From assembly GCF_027532945.1 (NCBI RefSeq), contig NZ_JAPZTZ010000015.1, positions 62,001 through 126,000 on the forward strand: DNA of 64,000 nucleotides. The letters run 5' to 3'. This document shows positions 25,833-35,195 of the stretch, piece after piece (the first letter of the stretch is position 1; each line of letters opens with the position of its first letter). The position numbers and the translations under genes were made by a program. The DNA comes from Phreatobacter sp. (GTDB taxonomy: Bacteria > Pseudomonadota > Alphaproteobacteria > Rhizobiales > Phreatobacteraceae). Under the pieces are notes generated by a model. That model saw only the letters and a list, made by a program, of their open reading frames with translations. It was not told where the DNA came from and did not search any database.

Positions 25833-28800
25833 TTATTCGGCTGCGACGCGGATCGGTCGCGTCTCGCCGGGCGAGGAGGCATCGGCCGGCAGCAAGAGCG
25901 GCGGGGCTCCCTGCGAGACCGCGCCGTGGCCGCCCTCGCCGGGCTCGTCGGCCGGGCCGACGAAGCGGCCGAAGACCCAGCTGAAGAAGCGGCCGGCATC
26001 GTCCATGACCGTGTAGAAGGACGGCACGAAGACGAGGCTCAGCACGGTCGAGACGATCAGGCCGCCAATCACCGCGATGGCCATCGGCGCGCGGAACTCG
26101 CCGCCGTCGCCCGATCCCAGCGCCGGCGGGATCATGCCGGCACCCATGGCGATCGTGGTCATGATGATGGGCCTCGCGCGCTTGCGACCGGCATCGAGGA
26201 TGGCCTCACGGCGGTCCATGCCCTCGCGCACCTTCTCCACCGCGAAGTCCACCAGCATGATGGCGTTCTTGGTGACGATGCCCATGAGCATCAGGACGCC
26301 GATCACCACCGGCATCGACACGGCCTTGCCGGTGAGCAGCAGGGCGAGGATGACGCCGCCGAGCGAGAGCGGCAGCGACATCAGGATGGTCAGTGGCTGG
26401 AACACCGAGTGGAACAGCAGGACCAGCACGCCGAGCACCATGAGCAGGCCGGTGCCCATGGCCATGGCGAAGCCCTGGAAGACCTCCTGCATGATCTCGG
26501 CATCGCCGCCGCGCTGGAAGGAGACGGTCGGCGGCAGGTTGCGCGCCGCCGGCAGGGCGAAGACCTTCTCCAGCGCCGGGCCGATCTCCATGCCGCCGGT
26601 GAGGTCGGTGCCGATATTGACGCGGCGGACCCGGTTGTAGCGTTCGATCGACGAGGGGCCCTGGCCGAAGGTGACATCGGCCACGGCGGTCAGCGGCACC
26701 TGCTGGCCCGTCGCCGAGACGACGGTGAGCGAGGAGAGGATGTCGAGCTGGGCGCGCGCGTCGGTGTCGAGCTGGACACGGATCGGGATGAGCCGGTCAC
26801 CGGCGTTGAACTTGGCGAGATTGGCGGCGATGTCGCCGATGGTCGCCACGCGCACGGCCTCCGAGATCTGATCGGTGGTGATGCCGTAGCGCGCCGCCTC
26901 GTCGCTCTTCGGCATGACGCGGATCTCCGGTCGCTCGAGACCGGCCGAGGCAGCGACGTTCACGAAGCCGGGGATCTGCCGCATCTCGGATTCGAGATTG
27001 GCGACGGCGAGCGACAGGTTCTGCGCATCGAGGCCGCGGACGATGATGGAGAGCTCGCGCTCGCTGCGATCATTGACGTACCAGGCGCGGATATCGGGGA
27101 TCTGCGTGAAGAGCGGCGAGGTCGCCGCCTGGATCTGCCGCTGGGTGCGCTCGCGCTTGGTCTTGTGGATGAGGCGGACGATGACGGTGGCGCGGCGGAT
27201 CTCCAGCGTGCCGATGGGGTTCGAGCCGCCGATGACCAGCACCGATTCCACTTCCGGAATGGTCTTGCGGATGAGCTTGGCGAGCTGGTCGGAGCGCTCG
27301 CGGGTGTCCTCCAGCGTCGAGCCCGGCGGCAGCTCCATGGAGACGACGAAGCGGGCCTCGTCGGGGAAGGGAATGAAGCCGGTGGGCAGGAAGCGGATCG
27401 CCCAGATCGACACGGCGAAGACGGCGATGCCGGCGAGCAGCGTCACATAGCGGAAGCGGATGGTGACGGAGAGGAAGCGCAGGTAGGCGCGCATCATTAC
27501 GCCGTCCTTCGGCTCCTTGTGCTCATGCGGCCTCAGGAAATAGGCCGCCAGCATGGGTGTGATGAGGCGCGCCACCAGGAGCGAGAAGAGCACGGCGATG
27601 GCGACGACCAGGCCGAACTGCTTGAAGTACTGGCCGGCGACGCCGCCCATGAAGGAGACGGGGGCGAAGACCGCGACGATGGTCAGCGAGATGGCGATGA
27701 CCGCGAGGCCGATCTCGTCCGCCGCCTCCATCGAGGCGCGGTAGGGCGATTTGCCCATCTTCATGTGCCGGACGATGTTCTCGATCTCCACGATGGCATC
27801 ATCGACGAGGATGCCGGTGACGAGGATGATCGCCAGCAGCGAGACGAGGTTCATCGAAAAGCCCAGCATCTCCATGGCCCAGAAGGTCGGGATGATGGAG
27901 AGCGGCAGGGCGACGGCGGAGATGAGCGTGGCGCGGAAGTCGCGCAGGAACAGGAAGACCACGATGACGGTGAGGCCGGCGCCTTCCAGCAGCATGGTCA
28001 TGGCCGACTTGTGGTTGCCGGCCGTGTAGTTCACGGAGTTGTCGATCTCGGAGAAGCTGATCGCCGGATTGGCCCGGCGCAGTTCCTCGATCTTGTCGCG
28101 GGCCAGCGCCGCGACGCGCACGTCGGATGCGCCCTTCGAGCGGAAGACCTGGAAGGCGACCGTCGGCGTCTCGCCGTTGAGGCGGGTGAAGCTCTTCGGC
28201 TCCTCGTAGAGATCGGTGACCGAGCCGAGGTCGGACAGGCGCACCTCGCGGCCGCCCGACAGGACGATGCGGGTCGAGGCGAGCTCCTCGACGCTCGTCG
28301 CGCCGGCCAGCGTGCGGATCGACTGCTGCTGGCCGCCGATATCGCCCTGGCCGCCGGCCAGGTCGACATTGGTGGCGCGCAGCTGGCGGTTGACCTCGCC
28401 GGCGGTGATGCCGAGCGCCATGAGGCGGTTAGGGTCAAGGGCGACGCGGATCTCGCGCAGCACGCCGCCGTTGCGGCTGATGCGGCCGATGCCGCGCAGG
28501 CCCTGAAGCTCGCGCTTCACCGTATCGTCGACGAACCAGGAGAGCTGCTCGATGGTCATGGCCGGGGCCGCGACCGCGACGGTCAGGATGGCCTGGTTCT
28601 CGATGTCGAGCCGCTCGATGATCGGCTCGTCGATGTTGCGCGGCAGGTCGGCGCGGATCTTGGCGATGGCGTCCTTGACGTCGTTCAGCGCCCGGTCGGT
28701 GTTCACCTCGAGGCGGAACTCGACCACGGTCGAGGACATGCCGTCGGTGAGGTTCGAGATGACGTTCTTGACGCCGGTGATGTTGGCGACGGCGTCCTCG

Positions 28801-29006
28801 ACCCGCTTGGTGATCTGGCTCTCGAGCTCGGCCGGCGCAGCGCCGGCCTGGACGATGCGGACCTGAACCAGCGGCACGTCGATATTCGGGAAGCGGGTGA
28901 TCGGCAGGTTGAGGTAGCTCATCCAGCCGAGGAAGCAGAGCACCACGAACAGGACGATCGAGGGGACCGGCTGGCGGATCGAGGCGGCGGAGATGTTCAA
29001 GGCCAT
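25833..29006 (-). CDS. RND efflux transporter, inner-membrane permease subunit
   Basis: A 1057-residue HAE1-type RND pump. The first helix (PVPSIVLFVVLCFLGWMSY) is followed by a large periplasmic loop. Two central blocks of membrane helices contain GILVDDAIVEIENIVRH, with the proton-relay aspartate pair of helix 4. The second half repeats the pattern and shows GIVTKNAIMLVDFAVE. It should export drugs or other amphiphiles in a complex with the MFP encoded just upstream. An AGGGAGGG ribosome site precedes the ATG, 11 bases after the MFP stop. No TolC-like channel gene is in the window. Confidence 0.94.
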   Translation of the reverse strand: MALNISAASIRQPVPSIVLFVVLCFLGWMSYLNLPITRFPNIDVPLVQVRIVQAGAAPAELESQITKRVEDAVANITGVKNVISNLTDGMSSTVVEFRLEVNTDRALNDVKDAIAKIRADLPRNIDEPIIERLDIENQAILTVAVAAPAMTIEQLSWFVDDTVKRELQGLRGIGRISRNGGVLREIRVALDPNRLMALGITAGEVNRQLRATNVDLAGGQGDIGGQQQSIRTLAGATSVEELASTRIVLSGGREVRLSDLGSVTDLYEEPKSFTRLNGETPTVAFQVFRSKGASDVRVAALARDKIEELRRANPAISFSEIDNSVNYTAGNHKSAMTMLLEGAGLTVIVVFLFLRDFRATLISAVALPLSIIPTFWAMEMLGFSMNLVSLLAIILVTGILVDDAIVEIENIVRHMKMGKSPYRASMEAADEIGLAVIAISLTIVAVFAPVSFMGGVAGQYFKQFGLVVAIAVLFSLLVARLITPMLAAYFLRPHEHKEPKDGVMMRAYLRFLSVTIRFRYVTLLAGIAVFAVSIWAIRFLPTGFIPFPDEARFVVSMELPPGSTLEDTRERSDQLAKLIRKTIPEVESVLVIGGSNPIGTLEIRRATVIVRLIHKTKRERTQRQIQAATSPLFTQIPDIRAWYVNDRSERELSIIVRGLDAQNLSLAVANLESEMRQIPGFVNVAASAGLERPEIRVMPKSDEAARYGITTDQISEAVRVATIGDIAANLAKFNAGDRLIPIRVQLDTDARAQLDILSSLTVVSATGQQVPLTAVADVTFGQGPSSIERYNRVRRVNIGTDLTGGMEIGPALEKVFALPAARNLPPTVSFQRGGDAEIMQEVFQGFAMAMGTGLLMVLGVLVLLFHSVFQPLTILMSLPLSLGGVILALLLTGKAVSMPVVIGVLMLMGIVTKNAIMLVDFAVEKVREGMDRREAILDAGRKRARPIIMTTIAMGAGMIPPALGSGDGGEFRAPMAIAVIGGLIVSTVLSLVFVPSFYTVMDDAGRFFSWVFGRFVGPADEPGEGGHGAVSQGAPPLLLPADASSPGETRPIRVAAE

Positions 29007-29017
29007 CGGTCCCTCCC

Positions 29018-30181
29018 TCAGCGCCGGACGGCCGCGACCGGGGCGACCCGGTCACCGTTGCGCACGAAGCTGCCGGAGACGGCGACAACCTGCTCGCCCT
29101 CGTTCAGTCCCTCACGGATCTCGACCTGGCCCTGCGCGCGAAGGCCGGTGACGACCTCGCGCGTCTCGACCACGCCGTCCTTCACCACCTGGACCGTGGT
29201 CTTCTGGCCGAACAGGACGGCCGAGAGCGGCACGGTGACGCCCGAGGAGCGGGCGACCTCGACCGTGGCGCGACCGAAGGCGCCGAGCGGCGGCCGGTCG
29301 GTGCCGGTGAGCGTCACGCGGATGCGGCCGAGGCGGTTGGTGCGGTTCACCTCCGGCGCGACGAGGCGGACGCGGCCGGGGAGCGGAGCGGCATAGCCGG
29401 CCGCGTCGATCTCGGCGGGCTGGCCGGGACGCGTGCGGGCGAGCGTCGTCTCCGGCACATCGGCCTCAAGCTCGACCTCGCTGTTGGCGATGATGCGGAA
29501 GAGCGGGTCGCCCGCGGCGGCGGCGAGCGCGCCGAGGCGGGCGGTGCGGCGCGACACGGTGCCGGCGACCTTTGCCTTGATTTCGGTGCGGGAGATCCTG
29601 AGCTCGATGTCGCGGCGCTGGGCGCGGGCGAGGACGAGGTCGGCCTCGGCGAGGGCGAGGGCGTTGGTGGCGGATTCGCGCCGGGCGCCGGCGGTGCGGG
29701 CGGCGGTGACGCGCTGGTCGAGCACGTCGTTGGTGGCGGAGCCGGTGCGCTGGAGCTGCTGGGTGCGCTCCAGCTGCTGCTGGGCGAGGGTCAGCGAGGC
29801 GGTGGTCTCGGCGATCTGCGACGTCGCCTGGGCGACGGCGGCCTGGGCGCGGCTGATCTGCGCGGCGTTCTGGGCGAGCTGCACGTCGAGCATCTCGCGG
29901 TTGAGGCGGGCGAGGACCTGGCCGGCGACGACGCGGTCGCCCTCCTCGGCGAGGATCTCGACGACGGTGAGACCGTCGACCTCGGGGGCAACGAGGATCT
30001 CCTCGCGCGCCACGAAGGAGCCGGAGGCGATGACGGTCTCGCGCAGTTCCTGGCGGGTGGCGGTGGCAACCGTCACGGAGGGCGCGGCGGTCTGGGCGGT
30101 GGCGGCGCCGGCGAGGGCGACCAGAACCGCGGCCAGAACCGCTCCCTGGGGCAGCGTCATGCGGTTCGCGAGGGACATCAT
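29018..30181 (-). CDS. RND efflux membrane fusion protein (periplasmic adaptor)
   Basis: A 387-residue adaptor. A signal peptide occupies about residues 8-30 (AVLAAVLVALAGAATA). The barrel-sandwich halves flank a long alpha-helical hairpin, visible as the Ala/Gln-rich coiled coil from about residue 100 to 190. LARTRPGQPAEIDAAG and VPLSAVLFGQKTTVQVVKDG mark the beta-barrel and membrane-proximal parts. It bridges the RND pump to an outer-membrane channel. The ATG overlaps the TetR stop (ATGA), so regulator and pump are one transcript. Confidence 0.92.
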   Translation of the reverse strand: MMSLANRMTLPQGAVLAAVLVALAGAATAQTAAPSVTVATATRQELRETVIASGSFVAREEILVAPEVDGLTVVEILAEEGDRVVAGQVLARLNREMLDVQLAQNAAQISRAQAAVAQATSQIAETTASLTLAQQQLERTQQLQRTGSATNDVLDQRVTAARTAGARRESATNALALAEADLVLARAQRRDIELRISRTEIKAKVAGTVSRRTARLGALAAAAGDPLFRIIANSEVELEADVPETTLARTRPGQPAEIDAAGYAAPLPGRVRLVAPEVNRTNRLGRIRVTLTGTDRPPLGAFGRATVEVARSSGVTVPLSAVLFGQKTTVQVVKDGVVETREVVTGLRAQGQVEIREGLNEGEQVVAVSGSFVRNGDRVAPVAAVRR

Positions 30182-30804
30182 GGGGGAGAGGCCTTAGCAG
30201 CGGTCGGTGTGGCGGGTGGCAGCAGCATGTCGCGCAAAAGGTCGAACATGATCGCCACATGGGGGCGGGGATCGAAGGCTGGGTCGCGGGCACGGCGCAG
30301 CATCAGGCCATCCCCGAAGGTGATGAGGAACTGCACGGCACGCTCCAGATCGGCATTGGCGGCCGTCTGGCCACGGTCGCGCGCCACCGTGAGGGCGAAG
30401 CGGATGTTCTCCGCGATGAACGCGTCGATCCTCCTACGCAGGGCACCGATCTGCGGATTGCGCGACACTTCGGACATGATCTCCACCCAGAGCATGCAGC
30501 TCTCGCGCGGTTCCTCGACCATGTGATGACGCGCGAGGACCTCGAAGGCTCCCCAGATGTCGGGCGCGTGGGAGAGGGCGGCGAAGCCTTCGCCGATCTC
30601 GTCGAAGTCGCGCTCGCACAGGCCCTCGATCATCGCCTCCTTGGAGGGGAAGTAGCGGTAGAGATTGCCAGGGCTCATGCCGGCTTCGGCGCAGATCTCC
30701 GCCATCGAGGCGCCGTGGAAGCCGGAGCGCACGAAGCAGCGCTCGGCCGCATCGAGGATCGCGGCCTTGCGGTCGGTGCGCTGGGTCTCGGCAATGCGGG
30801 GCAT
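30178..30804 (-). CDS. TetR family transcriptional regulator of the efflux operon
   Basis: A 208-residue TetR-type repressor. The N-terminal HTH (KAAILDAAERCFVRSGFHGA, then MAEICAEAGMSPGNLYRYFPSKEAMI) is canonical; the C-terminal ligand domain is divergent. It is the first gene of the TetR-MFP-RND operon and overlaps the MFP gene, so it probably represses its own operon until a pump substrate binds. An inverted repeat 60 bases upstream of its start is the likely operator. Confidence 0.93.
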   Translation of the reverse strand: MPRIAETQRTDRKAAILDAAERCFVRSGFHGASMAEICAEAGMSPGNLYRYFPSKEAMIEGLCERDFDEIGEGFAALSHAPDIWGAFEVLARHHMVEEPRESCMLWVEIMSEVSRNPQIGALRRRIDAFIAENIRFALTVARDRGQTAANADLERAVQFLITFGDGLMLRRARDPAFDPRPHVAIMFDLLRDMLLPPATPTAAKASPP

Positions 30805-30864
30805 GGGACTCCTTCAGTGCCCGCAGCCTTACGATGAGACAGGAGACGACGCAATTGAAAAGAG

Positions 30865-30878
30865 AATGAACATTCATT
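30865..30878. promoter_or_regulatory. Candidate TetR operator
   Basis: AATGA-ACAT-TCATT is an inverted repeat in an AT-rich patch between the divergent TetR and helix-hairpin-helix genes, 61 bases from the TetR start. Short AT-rich dyads of this kind are typical TetR-family sites. The other bases of the spacer show no clear structure. Confidence 0.5.
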
Positions 30879-31054
30879 TTCGACTGCGGCCCGCCGTCGC
30901 ACCCCCCTCCTTTGTTGTCTGCCGTTCAGCGATCCGCCACCCCGCGAGCAGAAACCGGTCTTTTCAGCGACAAGAACCAGTGGTGTTCTGATCCCACCAG
31001 CCGATCAGGTGGTTCGCTCAAGCGAGCCCGTCGGCTGCACCGGAAGGACACGCC

Positions 31055-31426
31055 ATGCTGAAGACCCTGATGCTCGCCGCCGCCCTCGGCCTCGCCGGCA
31101 CCGCCGCGATGGCCCAGACCGCCACCCAGCCCGCGACGACCCCGACCACGCGTCCCGCGCCGACCGCGCCGGCGACCGCGGCTCCGGCTCCGGCTCCGGC
31201 GGCCACGCCCGCTCCCGCTGCGACCGCCCCGGCCGCCCAGCTCATCGACATCAACTCGGCGACCGAGGCCGAGCTGCGTGTGCTGCCGGGCATCGGCGAG
31301 GCGCGCGCCAAGGCGATCATCGCCGGCCGCCCCTATCGCGGCAAGGACGAGCTCGTCCGCAAGAACATCCTCACCCAGGGTGTCTATGACAGCATCCAGG
31401 CCCGGATCGTCGCCCGCCAGCGCTGA
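31055..31426 (+). CDS. Secreted helix-hairpin-helix (ComEA-like) protein
   Basis: A 123-residue exported protein. A signal peptide (MLKTLMLAAALGLAGTAAMA) is followed by about 40 residues of Ala/Pro/Thr-rich linker (APAPAPAATPAPAAT and similar). A compact helix-hairpin-helix domain ends the protein, with IDINSATEAELRVLPGIGEA and KAIIAGRPYRGKDELV. The fold binds DNA non-specifically in ComEA, the periplasmic DNA receptor of competence. Here it may bind DNA or another ligand in the periplasm. No other competence genes are nearby. A GGAAGGA ribosome site precedes the ATG and a strong terminator follows. Confidence 0.85.
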   Translation: MLKTLMLAAALGLAGTAAMAQTATQPATTPTTRPAPTAPATAAPAPAPAATPAPAATAPAAQLIDINSATEAELRVLPGIGEARAKAIIAGRPYRGKDELVRKNILTQGVYDSIQARIVARQR

Positions 31427-31446
31427 GGCGTGACGCCCGCCATATG

Positions 31447-31476
31447 GCCCTCCCCGCTCCGGCGGGGAGGGCTTTT
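31447..31476 (+). terminator. Rho-independent terminator
   Basis: A perfect 11-bp stem, GCCCTCCCCGC and GCGGGGAGGGC around TCCG, is followed by TTTT at 31473-31476. It lies 20 bases after the helix-hairpin-helix gene and before the convergent ArgE-type gene. Confidence 0.9.
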
Positions 31477-31498
31477 GCGTTTCATCAGGGCACCGCCC

Positions 31499-32662
31499 TC
31501 AGCGGCTGCACTCGCGGATGAGCCCGGCGATGAAGGCGTCGCAGCGGTGGAGTTCGGCGACCTCGATCCACTCGTCGGGCTGGTGCGCCTGGGCGATGTC
31601 GCCCGGCCCGCAGATGACGGTGGAAATGCCGGCGGTCTGGAACAGGCCTGCCTCGGCGCCATAGGGCACGACCTGGATGCCGTTGTCGCCGGTGAGGCGG
31701 CGAGCGATGCGCTCGGCATCGCCATCCTCCTCGCGCACCAGCGGCTGGCCGCCGACGCGCCAGATGATCTTGACGCCCGCATCGGGATGCACGGCCTTCA
31801 TGGCCGGCTCGATCTCGCGGCGGACGAAATCCTCGTACTCGCGGACATACTTTTCTCCGTCGTCGCCCGGCACGACGCGGATGCCGGTGACGAAATGAGC
31901 GTCGAGGGCGGTGATGTTGTGCGCCGTGCCGCCCTGGATCGTGCCGACATGCAGCATGGTCCAGCCGGGATCGAAATAGGGCACGCCGCCATTGGCCTCG
32001 GCCTCGGCCTTGTTGCGGAGGTCGCGGTCCTCCATCCAGCTGACGAGACGGGCCGCGACGAAGACTGCCGAGACGCCGTTGTAGCGCTGGGAGGAATGGA
32101 CCTCGTGGCCACGCACATGGGTGTCGATGCGGATATAGCCCTTGTGACCGGTGACCACCTTCATGCGGCTCGGCTCGCCGACGATGCAGGCGGAGGGGCG
32201 CGTCCAGTCCTTGCCGAGGCGCGCGATGAGGGCGCGGGCGCCGTCCATGCGGATCTCCTCATCGGCCGTGAGGCAGATGTGGATGGGGCGCTTCAGGTCG
32301 GCGGCGACCATGGCCGGCACGGCCGCCAGCACGCAGGCGTCGAAGCCCTTCATGTCGCAGGCGCCGCGGCCATAGAGCCGGTCGCCCTTGGCCGTCAGGG
32401 TGAAGGGGTCGGTGGTCCAGGGCTGGCCCTCCACCGGCACCACGTCGAGATGGCCGGACAGGACGATGCCGCCATCAACCTTCGGGCCGATCGTCGCCCA
32501 GATATTGGCGTTGCGGCCATCCGGCATCGGCACGATCTCGCAGGCGACGCCATAGCCCGCCAGGTAGTCGCGGATGTAGTCGATGAGGTCGAGATTGCTG
32601 GCGTCGGATACGGTGGGGAAGCCGACGAGGCGCTCGAGGAGCTGGAGGCTGGTCTGGGTCAT
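31499..32662 (-). CDS. argE: Acetylornithine deacetylase (ArgE/M20A family)
   Basis: A 387-residue M20 deacetylase. Metal-site motifs are SGHLDVVPVEGQPW, GRGACDMKGFDA, LTADEEIRMDGA and CIVGEPSRMKVV. The dimerisation/lid region has VHSSQRYNGVSAV, and the closing ICGPGDIAQAHQPDEWI motif is typical of ArgE. It should remove the acetyl group from N-acetylornithine, or a related N-acyl amino acid, in the cytoplasm. The ATG at 32662 is taken because the longer frame adds unconserved residues. It is divergent from the M20 amidohydrolase array. Confidence 0.87.
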   Translation of the reverse strand: MTQTSLQLLERLVGFPTVSDASNLDLIDYIRDYLAGYGVACEIVPMPDGRNANIWATIGPKVDGGIVLSGHLDVVPVEGQPWTTDPFTLTAKGDRLYGRGACDMKGFDACVLAAVPAMVAADLKRPIHICLTADEEIRMDGARALIARLGKDWTRPSACIVGEPSRMKVVTGHKGYIRIDTHVRGHEVHSSQRYNGVSAVFVAARLVSWMEDRDLRNKAEAEANGGVPYFDPGWTMLHVGTIQGGTAHNITALDAHFVTGIRVVPGDDGEKYVREYEDFVRREIEPAMKAVHPDAGVKIIWRVGGQPLVREEDGDAERIARRLTGDNGIQVVPYGAEAGLFQTAGISTVICGPGDIAQAHQPDEWIEVAELHRCDAFIAGLIRECSR

Positions 32663-32778
32663 GTGCCGAAGGAGCCGATGGCAGCCATGCGCGTCAAGGG
32701 GAGGCCATCGCATGGCAGCCTGTTGACCGGCCCACCGGGTTCCGGTTCTGTCGGCCTTTCTCCCTTCGAGACTACCCC

Positions 32779-33942
32779 ATGCCTATCGTCAATCGCATTG
32801 CCGGGCTTCACGAGGAGGCCACGGCATGGCGTCGTGATTTCCACCAGCACCCCGAGCTCCAGTTCGACCTGCCGCGCACCTCGGCCATCGTCGCCGACAA
32901 GCTGCGCGCATTCGGCTGCGACGAGGTGGTGACGGGGATCGGCCGCACCGGCGTCGTCGGCGTGATCCGCGGCAAGGCCACCGGCTCCGGCCGCGTCGTC
33001 GGCCTGCGCTCCGACATGGACGCACTGCCGCTCACCGAGATCACCGGCGCCCCCTGGGCCTCCACCGTGCCGGGGAAGATGCATGCCTGCGGCCATGACG
33101 GCCACATGGCCATGCTGCTGGGCGCTGGCAAATATCTTGCCGAGACGCGCAATTTCGACGGCACGGCCGTGCTCATCTTCCAGCCGGCGGAAGAGGGCGG
33201 CGGCGGCGCCCGCGAGATGGTCGCCGACGGGCTGATGGAACGCTTCGGCGTCCAGGAAGTCTATGGGATGCACAACGGCCTCGACCCGGTCGGCACTTTC
33301 GCGGTGCGCACCGGGCCGACCAGCGCCGCTGCCGACCTCGTCCGCATCGTCGTCGAGGGCAAGGGCGGCCATGCCGCGAAGCCGCATCTCGCGGTCGACA
33401 CGATCCTCGTCGCCGCCCATATCGTCGTGGCCATCCAGTCGGTGGCCTCGCGCAATGTCGATCCTCTCGGGCAGGCGGTCGTCTCCATCTGCGCCTTCAA
33501 TGCCGGTTTCACCAACAATGTCATCCCGCAGACGGCCGAGCTCAGGGGTACGGTGCGCACCTTCGATCCGGCCATCCAGGACATGGTCGAGCGCCGCCTG
33601 AAGGAGATCGCGGAGGGCACCGCCGCGCTCTTCGGCGCCAGGGCCGAGCTGACCTATACCCGCGGCTGCCCGGCCGTGGTGAACCACGCAGCGGAAGCCG
33701 ACTACGCGGCCGCGGTCGCAGCCGAGGTCGTCGGCGAGAGCGCGGTGCGCCGCGACAAGCCGCCCTCCATGGGCTCGGAGGACTTCTCCTTCATGCTGGA
33801 GGAGCGGCCCGGCTGCATGATCGGCATTGGCCAGGGCGGCGACTTCGGCGTCCACCACCCCGCTTACGACTTCAACGACGAGATCCTGCCCATCGGCATG
33901 AGCTACTGGGCAAGGCTCGTCGAAACCCGCATGCCCGCCTGA
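32779..33942 (+). CDS. M20 family amidohydrolase, tandem copy 1
   Basis: A 387-residue M20D amidohydrolase, related to hippurate hydrolase and IAA-amino-acid hydrolases that cleave N-acyl amino acids. It has RRDFHQHPELQFDLPRTS, the HACGHDGH metal-binding motif, PAEEGGGGAREM, YGMHNGLDP, GKGGHAAKPHLAVDTI and MGSEDFSFMLEERPG. All expected metal ligands are present. It is the first of four consecutive homologues in the same direction and is more divergent around YGMHN than copies 2 and 3. Probable metal-dependent cytoplasmic hydrolase; substrate unknown. Confidence 0.9.
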   Translation: MPIVNRIAGLHEEATAWRRDFHQHPELQFDLPRTSAIVADKLRAFGCDEVVTGIGRTGVVGVIRGKATGSGRVVGLRSDMDALPLTEITGAPWASTVPGKMHACGHDGHMAMLLGAGKYLAETRNFDGTAVLIFQPAEEGGGGAREMVADGLMERFGVQEVYGMHNGLDPVGTFAVRTGPTSAAADLVRIVVEGKGGHAAKPHLAVDTILVAAHIVVAIQSVASRNVDPLGQAVVSICAFNAGFTNNVIPQTAELRGTVRTFDPAIQDMVERRLKEIAEGTAALFGARAELTYTRGCPAVVNHAAEADYAAAVAAEVVGESAVRRDKPPSMGSEDFSFMLEERPGCMIGIGQGGDFGVHHPAYDFNDEILPIGMSYWARLVETRMPA

Positions 33943-33969
33943 GCGGCACCCTCGATCCGGAGACAGATC

Positions 33970-35136
33970 ATGCCCATCAACAATCGCATCGCCTCCCTGC
34001 ACGACGAGGTCACCGCCTGGCGCCGTGACCTGCACGAGCATCCTGAACTGATGTTCGACGTGCACCGCACGGCCGGCGTCGTCGCCGAGAGGCTCAAGGA
34101 GTTCGGCTGCGACGAGGTGGTCGGCGGCATCGGCAAGACCGGCGTCGTCGGCATCATCAAGGGCCGCAACACCGGCTCGGGCAAGGTGATCGGGCTTCGC
34201 GCCGACATGGACGCGCTGCCGCTGACCGAGATCACCGGGCTGCCGCACGCCTCAAAGGTGCCGGGAAAGATGCATGCCTGCGGCCATGACGGCCACACCG
34301 CCATGCTGCTGGGCGCTGCCAAATATCTCGCCGAGACCCGCAATTTCGACGGCACGGTGGCGGTCATCTTCCAGCCGGCGGAAGAGGGCGGCGGCGGCGG
34401 CCGCGAAATGGTCAATGACGGCATGATGGACCGCTTCGGCATCCAGGAGGTCTATGGCATGCACAATGCGCCGGGCCTTCCCGTGGGCAAGTTCGCGCTG
34501 CGCGCCGGCCCGCTCATGGCCGCCGCCGATCGCATCCAGATCGACGTCGAGGGCAAGGGCGGCCATGCCGCCAAGCCGCATCTCGCCGTCGACACGATCC
34601 TCATCGCCTCGCAGATCGTCACCAACGTCCAGTCGATCGTCTCGCGCAATGTCGATCCGCTCGGCAATGCGGTGGTCTCCATCTGCGCCTTCAATGCCGG
34701 CTTCACCGACAATGTCATCCCGCAGACGGCGACGCTGCTCGGCACGGTGCGCACGCTGACCCCCGAGATGCGCGATCTCGTGGAGAAGCGCCTGCACCAG
34801 ATCGTCGAGGGCACCGCGGCCATGTATGGCGGCACGGCGAAGCTCACCTATTTCCGCGACTATCCGGTCACCCGGAACCATGCCGACAACGCCATCTTCG
34901 CCGGCGACGCGGCGGCCTCGGTGGTGGGCGAGGACGGGGTGAACCGCGACACCGTCCCGGTGATGGGCGGCGAGGACTTCTCCTTCATGCTGGAGGCCCG
35001 CCCCGGCGCCTTCATCTTCATCGGCCAGGGCGACACGGCCTCGGTCCACCACCCGGCCTATGACTTCAACGACGACATCATTCCGATCGGCATGAGCTAC
35101 TGGGCGAAGCTCGTCGAGAGCCGCCTTGCCGCCTGA
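33970..35136 (+). CDS. M20 family amidohydrolase, tandem copy 2
   Basis: A 388-residue paralogue of the preceding gene. Metal ligands C104 and H106 in HACGHDGHTAMLL, E138-E139 in QPAEEGGG and H165 in YGMHNAPGLPVG are intact, as is MGGEDFSFMLEARPG near the C-terminus. Long blocks of protein and DNA are nearly identical to copies 1 and 3, which indicates recent tandem duplication. It begins 27 bases after copy 1 and is probably co-transcribed with it. Substrate specificity may have diverged in the lid-domain segment, about residues 185-290. Confidence 0.9.
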   Translation: MPINNRIASLHDEVTAWRRDLHEHPELMFDVHRTAGVVAERLKEFGCDEVVGGIGKTGVVGIIKGRNTGSGKVIGLRADMDALPLTEITGLPHASKVPGKMHACGHDGHTAMLLGAAKYLAETRNFDGTVAVIFQPAEEGGGGGREMVNDGMMDRFGIQEVYGMHNAPGLPVGKFALRAGPLMAAADRIQIDVEGKGGHAAKPHLAVDTILIASQIVTNVQSIVSRNVDPLGNAVVSICAFNAGFTDNVIPQTATLLGTVRTLTPEMRDLVEKRLHQIVEGTAAMYGGTAKLTYFRDYPVTRNHADNAIFAGDAAASVVGEDGVNRDTVPVMGGEDFSFMLEARPGAFIFIGQGDTASVHHPAYDFNDDIIPIGMSYWAKLVESRLAA

Positions 35137-35195
35137 CGCCTGATCCGGCGCGGCCATGCCGCGCCGGCCGCCATCCCATCCGCAGGACCACGCCC

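Noticed and set aside
25926-29396. A 1156-codon open frame on the + strand
   Set aside because: It lies exactly opposite the RND permease and adaptor genes, whose proteins are clearly conserved. The + frame is Asp/Gly/His/Arg-rich with no domain, a typical GC-rich antisense artefact.
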